Origin: JAQGMJ01 sp036498945
Lineage (GTDB): Bacteria; Pseudomonadota; Gammaproteobacteria; Burkholderiales; JAEUOS01
DNA length: 64,000 nt
Assembly (NCBI GenBank): GCA_036498945.1
Contig: DASYEQ010000094.1
Span: forward strand, 1 to 64,000
Reading direction: 5' to 3'
Made by a program: the position numbers and the translations under genes. Positions within the stretch are counted from its first letter, which is position 1. Each line of letters begins with the position of its first letter. The notes under the pieces were generated by a model. The model ran no database searches, was not told the origin of the DNA, and was given only the letters and a program-made list of their open reading frames with translations. This document shows, piece by piece, positions 52,431-60,989 of this stretch.

Positions 52431-53597
52431 ATGAAACTCAAGGCAATCTTCGGCGCGCTATTGCTGGCCGCCGCGGGCCCGGCTGCGATGGCGCAAACGC
52501 CGGTCAAGATCGGCTTCGTCGCCACGCTCTCCGGCCCCGCCGGCGCGCTGGGCCAGGACCAGTATGACGCGTTCATGATGGTGGTCGAACGCAACGGCGG
52601 CAAGCTCGGCGGCGTGCCGGTGCAGGTGCTGAAGGAGGACGACCAGCTCAAGCCCGACGTCGGCGTGCAGATCATCCAGAAGTTCGTCGAGAAAGACAAA
52701 ACGGCGATTGTCACCGGCGTGACGTTCTCCAACGTGATGATGGCCATGTCCAAGCCGCTCGCCGAAGGCGGTGTGCTGTTCGTCGGCTCGAATGCCGGTC
52801 CCGCGCCGCTCGCCGGTCCCGCGTGCAACGCCAACTTCTTTTTCACTTCCTGGCAGAACGACATGCAAGCCGAGGTGATGGGCAAGTACGCTACCGACAA
52901 GGGCTACAAGAAGGTCTATGGCATGGCGCCGAATTACCAGGCAGGCAAGGATTTCGTCGCCGGCTTCAAGCGCTTCTACAAGGGCCAGATCGCCGGCGAG
53001 GTCTACACCACGCTGAACCAGCCCGACTACTCCGCCGAGATCTCGCAGATCGCCGCCGCCAAGCCGGACGCCGTCTACGTCTTCTACCCCGGCGGCATGG
53101 GCGTGAACTTCGTCAAGCAATACAAGCAGGCGGGCCTGCTCGGCAAGATTCCGCTGCTCTCGACTTCCACCACCGACGGCGCCACCCTGCCTGCCCTGAA
53201 AGACACCGCCCTGGGCGTGGTCTCCGGCACCTTCTGGGGCCCGGACTTCGACAACGCGGCGAGCAAGACCTTCGTCGAACAGTTCGAGAGGAAATTCAAC
53301 CGCATCCCTTCGCAATACGCCGCGCAATCGTATGACGCCGCCGTGCTGCTGGACGTGGCGATGGCCAAGGTCAAGGGCAACGTGAACGACAAGGCGGCCC
53401 TGCGCGCCGCCGTGCGCTCGGCCGACTTCAAGTCGGTGCGCGGCCCCTTCACCTTCAACAACAACGGCTTCCCGATCCAGAACATGTATGCCTTCGTCGT
53501 CGCCAAGGACGCCCGCGGCCGCGTGAACCTGAAGACGATCGCGCAGCCGATCACTGCGCAGCGCGATTCCTACGCCGACAAATGTCCGCTCAAGTAG
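52431..53597 (+). CDS. branched-chain amino acid-type ABC transporter solute-binding protein (copy 2)
   Basis: A 388-residue paralog of the preceding gene; by eye about four of five residues in the mature protein are identical, including QPDYSAEISQIAA and FYPGGMGVNF. The main differences lie in the segments around residues 105-130 (AIVTGVTFSNVMMAMSKPLA, then EGGVLFVG) and 305-320, which line or flank the ligand cleft, so ligand range may differ. Signal peptide ends PAAMAQ. The 216-nt upstream gap has only a -10-like TACAAT (52332-52337) and no gene. A strong terminator follows. Confidence 0.93.
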   Translation: MKLKAIFGALLLAAAGPAAMAQTPVKIGFVATLSGPAGALGQDQYDAFMMVVERNGGKLGGVPVQVLKEDDQLKPDVGVQIIQKFVEKDKTAIVTGVTFSNVMMAMSKPLAEGGVLFVGSNAGPAPLAGPACNANFFFTSWQNDMQAEVMGKYATDKGYKKVYGMAPNYQAGKDFVAGFKRFYKGQIAGEVYTTLNQPDYSAEISQIAAAKPDAVYVFYPGGMGVNFVKQYKQAGLLGKIPLLSTSTTDGATLPALKDTALGVVSGTFWGPDFDNAASKTFVEQFERKFNRIPSQYAAQSYDAAVLLDVAMAKVKGNVNDKAALRAAVRSADFKSVRGPFTFNNNGFPIQNMYAFVVAKDARGRVNLKTIAQPITAQRDSYADKCPLK

Positions 53598-53634
53598 AGG
53601 CCGCCTTTACCGCAACCTTCAACGCTTGACCATG

Positions 53635-53668
53635 AACAGGATGGGCGCATCGCCCATCCTGTTTTTTT
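53635..53668 (+). terminator. intrinsic terminator after the second solute-binding protein
   Basis: ACAGGATGGGCG (53636-53647) pairs perfectly with CGCCCATCCTGT (53651-53662), followed by seven T residues. It isolates the highly expressed binding-protein genes from the transporter genes downstream. Confidence 0.93.
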
Positions 53669-53677
53669 GTAAGTATT

Positions 53678-53781
53678 GATCAAGGGGCCAAGCCCTTGAC
53701 AACCCGGATTCCAGCTAGAGGTTTAGCGGAACGCAGTCTCATTGACGGATTTATTCAGTTCTTTCCTTGTAACGCTCATCA
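53678..53781 (+). promoter_or_regulatory. conserved leader element upstream of livH (copy A)
   Basis: A stretch of about 104 nt running up to the livH ATG shares ordered motifs with the region before the 3-hydroxyanthranilate dioxygenase gene (63176-63278): GATYAAG, GCCC, ACAACCC, TCCAG, TCTCA and TTCAGT, at near-constant spacing. The 5' end forms a hairpin TCAAGGG/CCCTTGA (53679-53698). In the other copy the hairpin carries C-to-T and G-to-A changes at paired positions, so pairing is kept. No clear ribosome-binding site is present between the element and ATG. Confidence 0.6.
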
Positions 53782-54717
53782 ATGTCGCTCGAACTCCTGA
53801 TCGTCCAGTTGCTCAACGGCCTGCAATACGGCGTGCTGCTGTTTTTGCTCGCCGCCGGGCTGACGCTGGTGTTCGGCATCATGAATTTCGTCAACCTGGC
53901 GCACGGCTCGCTCTACATGATGGGCGCGTACTTCGCCGCCTGGGCCTACAACAACTCCGTTTTCGGCATCCAGGGCTCGTTCGTCTTCGCCGCTTTCGTC
54001 GGCATCGCCGGCAGCCTGGTGCTGGGCATCGTCATCGAACGCGTGGTGCTCTTCACGTTGTATGAGCGCGATCATCTCGACCAGGTGCTTGCCACCTTTG
54101 GCCTGATCCTGGTGCTCAACGAAGTCGCGCGCTTCATCTGGGGCCCGTCCTCCTATTACATGGAAGTGCCGGACAAGCTCTCCGGCACCATCAGCCTGTT
54201 CGGCATCGCCTATCCGTCATACCGCTTCATGATCATCGCCGTCGGCCTGCTGGTGGCGCTGGGCACCTACCTGCTGATCCAGAAGACGCGCATCGGCATG
54301 CTGATCCGCGCCGGCGCCTCCAACGCGACGATGGTCGGCGCCTTGGGCGTCAACATCAAGCTGCTCAACACCTTGCTCTTCGGTCTGGGTTCCGCGCTCG
54401 CCGGCGTCGCCGGCCTGATGGCCGGGCCCATCCTCTCGGTGCAGCCCGGCATGGGCGAGCCCATTCTCATCGTCACCCTGGTGGTGATCGTCACGGGCGG
54501 CATCGGCTCGATCCGTGGCGCCTTCTATGCCGCGCTGATCGTCGGCGTGATCGACACCATCGGCCGCGTCTTCCTGCCCATCGTGCTCTCCAGCCTGGTG
54601 GAGAAATCCCTCGCCCAGGCCGCGGGCCCGGCAATCGCCTCCATGTTGATCTACCTGCTGATGGCCGTGGTGCTTGCCTTCAAGCCGCAGGGCCTGTTCC
54701 CGGTGAAGCATGGATAA
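53782..54717 (+). CDS. livH: branched-chain amino acid ABC transporter permease LivH
   Basis: A 311-residue inner-membrane permease with about eight hydrophobic helices. Family segments are LLNGLQYGVLLFLLAAGLTL, NFVNLAHGSLYMMGAY, and RIGMLIRAGASNATMVGALG. The C-terminus AFKPQGLFPVKHG is standard. It overlaps livM by 8 nt. Together with LivM, LivG and LivF it forms a full HAAT-type importer for which the two upstream binding proteins are likely partners. Confidence 0.96.
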   Translation: MSLELLIVQLLNGLQYGVLLFLLAAGLTLVFGIMNFVNLAHGSLYMMGAYFAAWAYNNSVFGIQGSFVFAAFVGIAGSLVLGIVIERVVLFTLYERDHLDQVLATFGLILVLNEVARFIWGPSSYYMEVPDKLSGTISLFGIAYPSYRFMIIAVGLLVALGTYLLIQKTRIGMLIRAGASNATMVGALGVNIKLLNTLLFGLGSALAGVAGLMAGPILSVQPGMGEPILIVTLVVIVTGGIGSIRGAFYAALIVGVIDTIGRVFLPIVLSSLVEKSLAQAAGPAIASMLIYLLMAVVLAFKPQGLFPVKHG

Positions 54718-55719
54718 AGCAACGAACTGGTCTTCCCCGCGCTTCTACGTCCCGGCGATCGTGCTGCTGGGCCTCGCGCTGCTGCCGGTGTACTCGATGG
54801 TCGCCGGCCAGCCGTTCTACGTCACACTGTTCTCGCGCATCATGATTTTCGCGCTCGCCGCGCTCGGCCTGAACCTGATCCTGGGTTACGGCGGCCTGGT
54901 GAGCTTCGGCCATGCGCTGTATCTCGGCGTGGGCGCCTACGCGGTCGGCATCCTGTCGTTCCACGGCATCACCAACGGCTGGGTGCATCTCGCCGCGGCG
55001 CTGGGCATCGGCATCGTCACCGCCTCGCTGATCGGTACGATCGTCCTGCGCACCTCCGGCATGACCTTCATCATGATCACGCTTGCCTTCGCGCAAATGG
55101 GCTACTTTTTCGTCGTCAGCCTGAAAGCCTACGGCGGCGACGACGGTCTCACCATCGACAACCGCAGCAGCATGGTCCTGTTCGACCTGTCGAATCACAC
55201 CGTGCTGTACTACGCCATCCTCGTCTGCCTGGCGGGCGTGTTCCTGGTTTTCACGCGCCTGATCGGGTCGCGCTTCGGCATGGTCCTGCGCGGCGTCAAG
55301 TCAAACGAGCGCCGCATGCTGGCCCTGGGCTTCCCGACGTTTCGCTACAAGCTGGTCGGCTACGTCATCTCGGCGCAGGTCTGCGTGCTCGCCGGTTTCT
55401 TCCTCGCCAACCTCACCAAGTTCGCCTCGCCTTCCTACATGGTGTGGCAGGTCTCCGGCGACCTGATCGTCATGGCCGTGCTGGGCGGCATGGGCACGCT
55501 GTTCGGCCCCGTCATTGGCGCCATCCTTTACCTCGTGGTCGAGGAATTCCTCTCCTCGCTCAACCCCGGCTGGTTCCCCAAGGTCGAAGACGTGCTGAAC
55601 AAGCACTGGCTCGCACTGATGGGCCTCTTCGTCATCCTCATGGTGCTGGGCTTCCGCAAGGGCCTGTACGGCTACCTGGTCGAGCGCGAGCAGAAAAAGC
55701 TGGAGAAGAGGGCGCAATC

Positions 55720-55723
<4 letters not shown>
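54710..55723 (+). CDS. livM: branched-chain amino acid ABC transporter permease LivM
   Basis: A 337-residue second permease with multiple membrane helices. Conserved segments include AALGLNLILGYGGLVSFGHALYLG split as ALGLNLILGYGG and SFGHALYLGVGAYA, the EAA-like RGVKSNERRMLALGF loop for ATPase contact, and the C-terminal YLVEREQKKLEKR tail. It overlaps livH at its start and livG at its end (ATGA), indicating tight coupling. Confidence 0.96.
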
Positions 55724-56471
<748 letters not shown>

Positions 56472-56475
<4 letters not shown>

Positions 56476-57197
56476 GCGAGATCCGACCTGAAGTCCTGTT
56501 GGAGGTCGCCGACATCGAAACCTTCTACGGTTCAAGCCAGGCCCTGTTCGGCATGCGCTTCGCGTTGCGCCAAGGCGAATTCACCACGCTGCTCGGCCGC
56601 AACGGCATGGGCAAGAGCACGACGATCAAAACCCTGATGGGCCTGACGCGCTGCAAGCGCGGCGCCGTGCGCTTCAACGGCCGCGAGATCCACGAACTGC
56701 CCGCCTACCGCGTTGCCCAACTCGGCATCGGCCTGGTCCCCGAAGGCCGCCACGTTTTCCCCAATCTCTCCGTGCGCGAAAACCTGGTTGCCACCGCCAA
56801 CAACCGCAGCGGCAACTCCACGCCCTGGACCCTCGAGCGCGTCTACCAGCTGTTTCCGCGCCTGAGGGAGCGCGAACGCAATCTCGGCGCCAACCTTTCC
56901 GGCGGCGAACAGCAGATGCTCGCCATCGGCCGCGCCCTGATGACCAACCCGCGCCTGCTGATTCTCGACGAAGCCACCGAAGGCCTGGCCCCGCTGATCC
57001 GCAAGGAAATCTGGGAGTGCCTCGCCGAACTCAAGCGCCTGGGCCAGACCGTACTCGTGATCGACAAGAACATCGGCCCCCTGCTGCGCCTGGCCGACAG
57101 CCACCACATCGTGGAAAAGGGCAGGGTGGTGTGGTCCGGCTCTTCCGAACAACTGCGCGCCAATCCCGACCTGCTGCATCAATACGTCGGCGTTTGA
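56472..57197 (+). CDS. livF: branched-chain amino acid ABC transporter ATPase LivF
   Basis: A 241-residue ABC ATPase, partner of LivG. Walker A is GRNGMGKSTTIK, signature LSGGEQQMLAIGRAL, Walker B LLILDEATEGLAP; the H-loop position reads VIDKNIGP, so the switch histidine is replaced, as is common in LivF. It ends the operon; a 107-nt gap with AT-rich DNA follows before the TRAP binding-protein gene. Confidence 0.95.
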
Positions 57198-57304
57198 GGT
57201 GTGGGTTTTCCCGCTCCGCAACGCCCGTCAATAAATAGTAAGCTAATCAATTGGGAAAAGCCGGGCGTCAACGCAGACCGCCGGCACCAGCGAGGAGAGA
57301 AGCA

Positions 57305-58396
57305 ATGCAACGCAGACAGTTCATCAAGCACGGCGGCATCGCGGGGGTGCTCGCCGGCGGCACCGCCCCGGCCTTCGCGCAAAACGCGCCCATCAAGTGG
57401 CGCCTGGCCTCCAGCTACCCGAAGACGCTGGACACCCTGATCGCCGCCGTCGAAATGGTCGCCAGGCGCACCGCCGAGCTCACCAACAACCGCTTCCAGA
57501 TCCAGGTTTTCGGCCCCGGTGAAATCGTCCCCGCGCTGCAAGTGCTCGACGCCGTGCAAAATGGCACGGTGGAGGCCGGCCACAGCGCCAGCTACTTCTA
57601 CATCGGCAAAGACCCCGCCTTCGGCTTCGGCACCGCCGTGCCCTTCGGCATGAATACGCGCCAGCAAAACGCCTGGCTGTACCTCGGCGGCGGCATCGAA
57701 CTGCTCAACGACTTCTACAAGAAATACGGCGTGCTCTCCTTCCCCGTCGGCAACACCGGCGCGCAAATGGGCGGCTGGTTCAGGAAAGAGATCAAGACGG
57801 TTGCCGACCTCAAAGGCCTGAAGATGCGCATCGGCGGCTTGGGCGGCATGGTGCTCTCCAAGCTCGGCGTGGTGCCGCAGCAGATCGGCGGCGGCGACCT
57901 CTACCCCGCGCTGGAAAAAGGCGTGATCGACTCCGCCGAATGGGTCGCCCCCTACGACGACGAACGCCTCGGCCTGCAAAAAATCGCCAAGTACTACTAC
58001 TACCCCGGCTGGTGGGAAGGCAGCGCCACCCTCAACTTCTGGGTCAACCAGAAACCCTGGAACGCACTCCCGAAGGAATTCCAGCAAGTGGTGCAAGTCG
58101 CCTGCGCCGAAGCCAACCAGTGGATGACCGCCAAGTACGACGCCGGCAACCCGGCGGCCCTCAAGCGCCTGGTCGCCGCCGGCACCCAGTTGCGCCAGTT
58201 CTCGCGCCCCATCATGGAAGCCAGCTACAAGGCCGCGAATCAGATGTACGACGAATTCAACGCCAAGAGCCCCGACTTCAAGAAGATTCACGACCACTAC
58301 ATGAAATTCCGCGACGAGCAGATCCTCTGGTCGCGGGTCTGCGAAGAAGGCTTCGATAACTTCATGGCCTACATCAGCCAGCAGAAAAAAGCCTGA
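57305..58396 (+). CDS. TRAP transporter solute-binding protein (DctP/TakP type)
   Basis: A 363-residue periplasmic binding protein of TRAP transporters with a twin-arginine-like signal (QRRQFIKHGGIAG). The mature part begins IKWRLASSYPKTLDTL. Segments GNTGAQMGGWFRKEIKTVAD and DLKGLKMRIGGLGG contain the conserved arginine that binds the ligand carboxylate, and the family resembles TakP, which binds 2-oxo acids. No DctQ or DctM membrane subunits are next to it, so it is an orphan. GAGGAGAGAAG provides a strong ribosome-binding site. Confidence 0.92.
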   Translation: MQRRQFIKHGGIAGVLAGGTAPAFAQNAPIKWRLASSYPKTLDTLIAAVEMVARRTAELTNNRFQIQVFGPGEIVPALQVLDAVQNGTVEAGHSASYFYIGKDPAFGFGTAVPFGMNTRQQNAWLYLGGGIELLNDFYKKYGVLSFPVGNTGAQMGGWFRKEIKTVADLKGLKMRIGGLGGMVLSKLGVVPQQIGGGDLYPALEKGVIDSAEWVAPYDDERLGLQKIAKYYYYPGWWEGSATLNFWVNQKPWNALPKEFQQVVQVACAEANQWMTAKYDAGNPAALKRLVAAGTQLRQFSRPIMEASYKAANQMYDEFNAKSPDFKKIHDHYMKFRDEQILWSRVCEEGFDNFMAYISQQKKA

Positions 58397-58467
58397 CGCG
58401 TCCGCCTCTGCATGCCGAGGGCGCTCCTTCGGCGCGTCCTCCAGGCAGCTCGCATGCGCTCCTGTTT

Positions 58468-58532
58468 GTCATTCCCCCGAAAGCGGGAATCCGGCCCTAT
58501 TCCTATTTAATAGAAACGCCTCGGATTCCCGC
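58468..58532. repeat. GTCATTC-type palindromic repeat in a 331-nt gene-free gap
   Basis: GTCATTCCCCCGAAAGCGGG starts the element; GCGGGAATCCG (58483-58493) recurs inverted as CGGATTCCCGC (58522-58532) around an AT-rich centre. This resembles dispersed intergenic palindromes of proteobacteria. The rest of the gap (58397-58727) has no gene; a small hairpin GCTTCG-tcg-CGAAGC (58620-58634) is flanked by T and A runs. Confidence 0.6.
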
Positions 58533-58727
58533 TGCCTGCCCGCGCCATTTCCGGTGCCCAAACATTAGGCAAAAGCGGCTTGACCGGGAGGCCAGGCCCA
58601 TGATTATTCGGCCTTTTTAGCTTCGTCGCGAAGCGAAAAAACAGCCCGAATTTCAACCACATTTGGTTGAGCGAACTGCGTATCTTTGAACACAGGCCCC
58701 GCCTTTTTCACTGACCTGGAGATACGC

Positions 58728-59444
58728 ATGACCGCCAAGCTCACCGACAAGCAACTCCGCTTCGTCCACGAATACCTGCTCGACCAGAACGCCACCGCCG
58801 CCGCTGTGCGCGCCGGCTACTCCGCCAAAACCCGCGGCGCACAGGCCACGGCCCTGATGCAAAACCCGCTGGTGCGCGAGCGCATCTACCTCGAACTGCG
58901 CGACCTCTACGCCAGCCTCGGCGTCACCACCGTCAAGATCCTCAAGGCCCAGGCCAGCGCCGCCTACTTCGACCCCGCCAAACTCTTCGGCCCCGACGGC
59001 AAGCCGCACCCCCTGCACGAACTCGACCAAGACACCCGCATGGCCCTCACCGTCAGCTACAACCTGCGCAGCGACGGCCGCTACACCCTCTACGTCAGGC
59101 AGACCCCGCGCCACCTCGCACTGGCCGCGCTGGAAAAGGGCTGCGAGCGCATGCTGGAACTGGAAACACAAGCGTTGTACGCCTTGCGGGAAGAGGAGGG
59201 CGAAGAGGCGGAGCCCGAGTTGGAACAGGAGACCACCTCCGCCGAAGCCGAGGCTGAACGCGACCTCGACACCATCGCCGAACAAATCCGTGCCGACGCC
59301 ATGGCGCGCGCCGGCATCACCCCGGCGCTCGTGCCCGCACTGGTCGCGGCGGCGCCCATTCCCTTCCGCGAACGCGCCGCCAAATTGCTCTGGGGCCGGG
59401 CAGGGACGTCAGGCGAGCAGGAGCAACGCGCGATGAGAGGTTGA
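58728..59444 (+). CDS. orphan phage terminase small subunit-like protein
   Basis: A 238-residue protein whose first 130 residues match the terminase small-subunit family: LTDKQLRFVHEYLLDQNATA, then AAVRAGYSAKTRGAQATALM and NPLVRERIYLEL form the DNA-binding helix-turn-helix region. The C-terminal half has an acidic stretch (residues 148-175) and ends with a hydrophobic helix (GITPALVPALVAAAPIPF). No large terminase, portal or capsid gene is near, so it is a phage remnant or a domesticated DNA-binding protein. Reading frame and codon use are intact. It starts at the ATG after GACCTGGAGATACGC. Confidence 0.8.
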   Translation: MTAKLTDKQLRFVHEYLLDQNATAAAVRAGYSAKTRGAQATALMQNPLVRERIYLELRDLYASLGVTTVKILKAQASAAYFDPAKLFGPDGKPHPLHELDQDTRMALTVSYNLRSDGRYTLYVRQTPRHLALAALEKGCERMLELETQALYALREEEGEEAEPELEQETTSAEAEAERDLDTIAEQIRADAMARAGITPALVPALVAAAPIPFRERAAKLLWGRAGTSGEQEQRAMRG

Positions 59445-59474
59445 AACGACTGTCATTTACCGTGGTTTACTATG
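59443..59474 (+). repeat. 32-bp repeat, copy 1
   Basis: Begins at the stop codon of the terminase-like gene with GAAACGACTGTCATTTACCG and ends GTGGTTTACTATG. It is the reference for two further copies at 59907 and 60267. Inside it TTTAC occurs twice, 10 nt apart. Confidence 0.7.
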
Positions 59475-59501
59475 TTTCCTGGAGAATAACCGGCCTGATC
59501 C

Positions 59502-59897
59502 GTGCAAATTTCCGACGATCATATCAATTCGATTTCGCTAGCCGCCATTGGCAATGAGGCACTCTATCTGCTTCAGTCAGGGGATTTTCGCGCCCTTGCC
59601 GGCCGCTTTGGCTATGCGTTGGCGTTTGGCCGGGAAATCGACGCCGCAATCTCTGAAGACCTGGCTTTCTGTCTTACCGAACTTGAGGCCGGCGCCTTGT
59701 TGGTGCCTGGTGCTGCGACCTTAGTCCCCGAGGTCCGGTATTTCGGGCCCGACGATTTTTTCGTTGCGGTCATTGGGTGTCTCGCACCAACGGACAAAGG
59801 AACACAGGTGTTGGTTGAATTGATCGTGACATCGAAGGGCGTGGAAAAGCACGTTACTCTGGAGCAGCTCAGCGTCGCGTTCGAGGACCTTGGCTGA
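59502..59897 (+). CDS. small protein of unknown function
   Basis: A 131-residue acidic soluble protein that I do not recognise. It starts with GTG behind GGAGAA about 20 nt away, a poor fit, so a slightly different start is possible. No signal peptide or catalytic motif is seen; the pattern of alternating helices and strands (SISLAAIGNEALYLLQSGDF, then VRYFGPDDFFVAVIGC) and acidity would be compatible with an immunity-type protein, but this is speculation. Codon use is less GC-biased than the flanking genes, suggesting recent acquisition. It lies between two copies of the 32-bp repeat. Confidence 0.55.
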   Translation: MQISDDHINSISLAAIGNEALYLLQSGDFRALAGRFGYALAFGREIDAAISEDLAFCLTELEAGALLVPGAATLVPEVRYFGPDDFFVAVIGCLAPTDKGTQVLVELIVTSKGVEKHVTLEQLSVAFEDLG

Positions 59898-59906
59898 AAG
59901 AGTGTC

Positions 59907-59938
59907 GAAATGACTGTTATTTGCCGTGGTTTACTGTA
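59907..59938 (+). repeat. 32-bp repeat, copy 2
   Basis: Matches copy 1 at 27 of 32 positions with no gaps, and all five differences are transitions. It begins 10 nt after the stop of the 131-residue gene and precedes the GDCCVxC gene. Confidence 0.7.
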
Positions 59939-60007
59939 GGCGCGAGACGCGCAAGCGTCGGCCCCGACGTTGCTGGACCGTGTAACCAGACTGAAATGAG
60001 GCGCGCA

Positions 60008-60229
60008 ATGCTTCCCGCGAAGCTGACCCTGGAATCCACGCTGACCTGTCCGGCGTGTGCGCTCTCGACCGCCGAAAAGATGCCGCCGGACGCCTGCCAA
60101 TTCTTTTATGAATGCCGGCATTGCGGTGTCGTGCTGCGCCCCAAGCCGGGTGATTGCTGTGTCTTCTGCTCTTATGGCACGGTCAAATGCCCGCCGATGC
60201 AGGGAAGTGGCTCGGCCTGCTGCCGGTAA
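60008..60229 (+). CDS. GDCCVxC-domain cysteine-rich protein
   Basis: A 73-residue protein with eight or more cysteines. TLTCPACALS and FYECRHCGVVLRPKPGDCC contain CxxC pairs, and the GDCCVFCSYGTVKCPP segment matches the GDCCVxC family, in which some members carry selenocysteine; here all positions are cysteine. It may bind a metal such as zinc, mercury or copper. The ATG at 60008 follows TGAGG at 6 nt; 59996 is another start. It lies between the second and third copies of the 32-bp repeat. Confidence 0.8.
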   Translation: MLPAKLTLESTLTCPACALSTAEKMPPDACQFFYECRHCGVVLRPKPGDCCVFCSYGTVKCPPMQGSGSACCR

Positions 60230-60266
60230 ACTGCTTGAAGAAATTGTGCTTTGTCCTTGGCCGTAC

Positions 60267-60298
60267 GAAAGCCCTGTTGTTTACCGTGATTCCTTATG
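60267..60298 (+). repeat. 32-bp repeat, copy 3
   Basis: Matches copy 1 at 23 of 32 positions without gaps, best in the TGTTGTTTACCGTG core. It lies upstream of the DUF3833 lipoprotein gene, about 125 nt before its start. Confidence 0.5.
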
Positions 60299-60421
60299 AA
60301 ACTGCCTGATCTGCGCGATGAAATCACCGAGACCCTGGAGGGACGGTCCGCGTCGGCAGATTCCTCTCTCGTCTCGCTGCGAGTGCCTTGCGGTCAACCG
60401 CAGGCACGGAGCAGCGTGGGC

Positions 60422-60937
60422 ATGCGCCTGTCAATCCTGCTCGTGTTTGGTCTGGCGGGCTGTGCTTCGGTGCTGGAGCCGTCCTCGTTTGCCGGTCGCG
60501 CTCCCGAGATGCGGCCCGAGGTGTTTTTTGCCGGCACTACCCGGTCTACCGGCGTATTGCAAAATCGCGCTGGCAGGCCGACCCGGCATTTGCGGGTCGA
60601 AGGGACTGGGGCGGTGTTGCCGGATGGCAGCTTGCGCCTGGAGCAAAGCGTGGTGTTCGACAGCGAGCCCGCGCGCACGCGCACCTGGATATTGCGCAGG
60701 GTCGACGACCATCGCTACGTCGGCAGCCTGACGGATGCTGCCGGGCCGGTGGAGGCGGAGGCGCATGGCGACCTGTTTCATCTGCGCTATCCGATGAAGT
60801 CGCCTCCCGGTGGCGAGATGGAGCAGTGGCTCTATTTGCAACCGGACGGGCGCACGTTGATCAACGAGGCGACGGTGCGCGTGTTCGGTGTGGTCGCAGC
60901 CCGGTTGTCGGAGCGCATCACCCACGAGGGGCCATAG
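60422..60937 (+). CDS. DUF3833-type lipoprotein
   Basis: A 171-residue lipoprotein: signal MRLSILLVFGLAGC with lipobox LAGC, so the cysteine at position 14 is lipidated. The mature part (RPEVFFAGTTRSTGVLQNRAG, shown as PEVFFAGTTRSTGV, then LRLEQSVVFDSEPARTRTW and TLINEATVRVFGVVAARLSE) matches the DUF3833 beta-barrel-like lipoprotein family of unknown function. An in-frame upstream ATG (60297) would add 42 unconserved residues and bury the signal peptide, so it is rejected. It is convergent with the dioxygenase gene. Confidence 0.8.
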   Translation: MRLSILLVFGLAGCASVLEPSSFAGRAPEMRPEVFFAGTTRSTGVLQNRAGRPTRHLRVEGTGAVLPDGSLRLEQSVVFDSEPARTRTWILRRVDDHRYVGSLTDAAGPVEAEAHGDLFHLRYPMKSPPGGEMEQWLYLQPDGRTLINEATVRVFGVVAARLSERITHEGP

Positions 60938-60989
60938 CGGGAGAAATGCTGCGCCGTCGCGGTGGCGTTCTTCTAGAGCGGTGCAGGGA

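Noticed and set aside
53678..53781. The livH leader as a known riboswitch class
   Set aside because: I could not match it to TPP, SAM, glycine, guanidine, cobalamin or other standard cores by eye.
58611..58640. Rho-independent terminator at the GCTTCG/CGAAGC hairpin
   Set aside because: T residues precede and A residues follow the stem on both strands, the reverse of what termination needs.
59443..60298. Integron attC sites at the 32-bp repeats
   Set aside because: The repeats lack the GTTRRRY and RYYYAAC core sites and the paired dyad structure of attC; no integrase is present.
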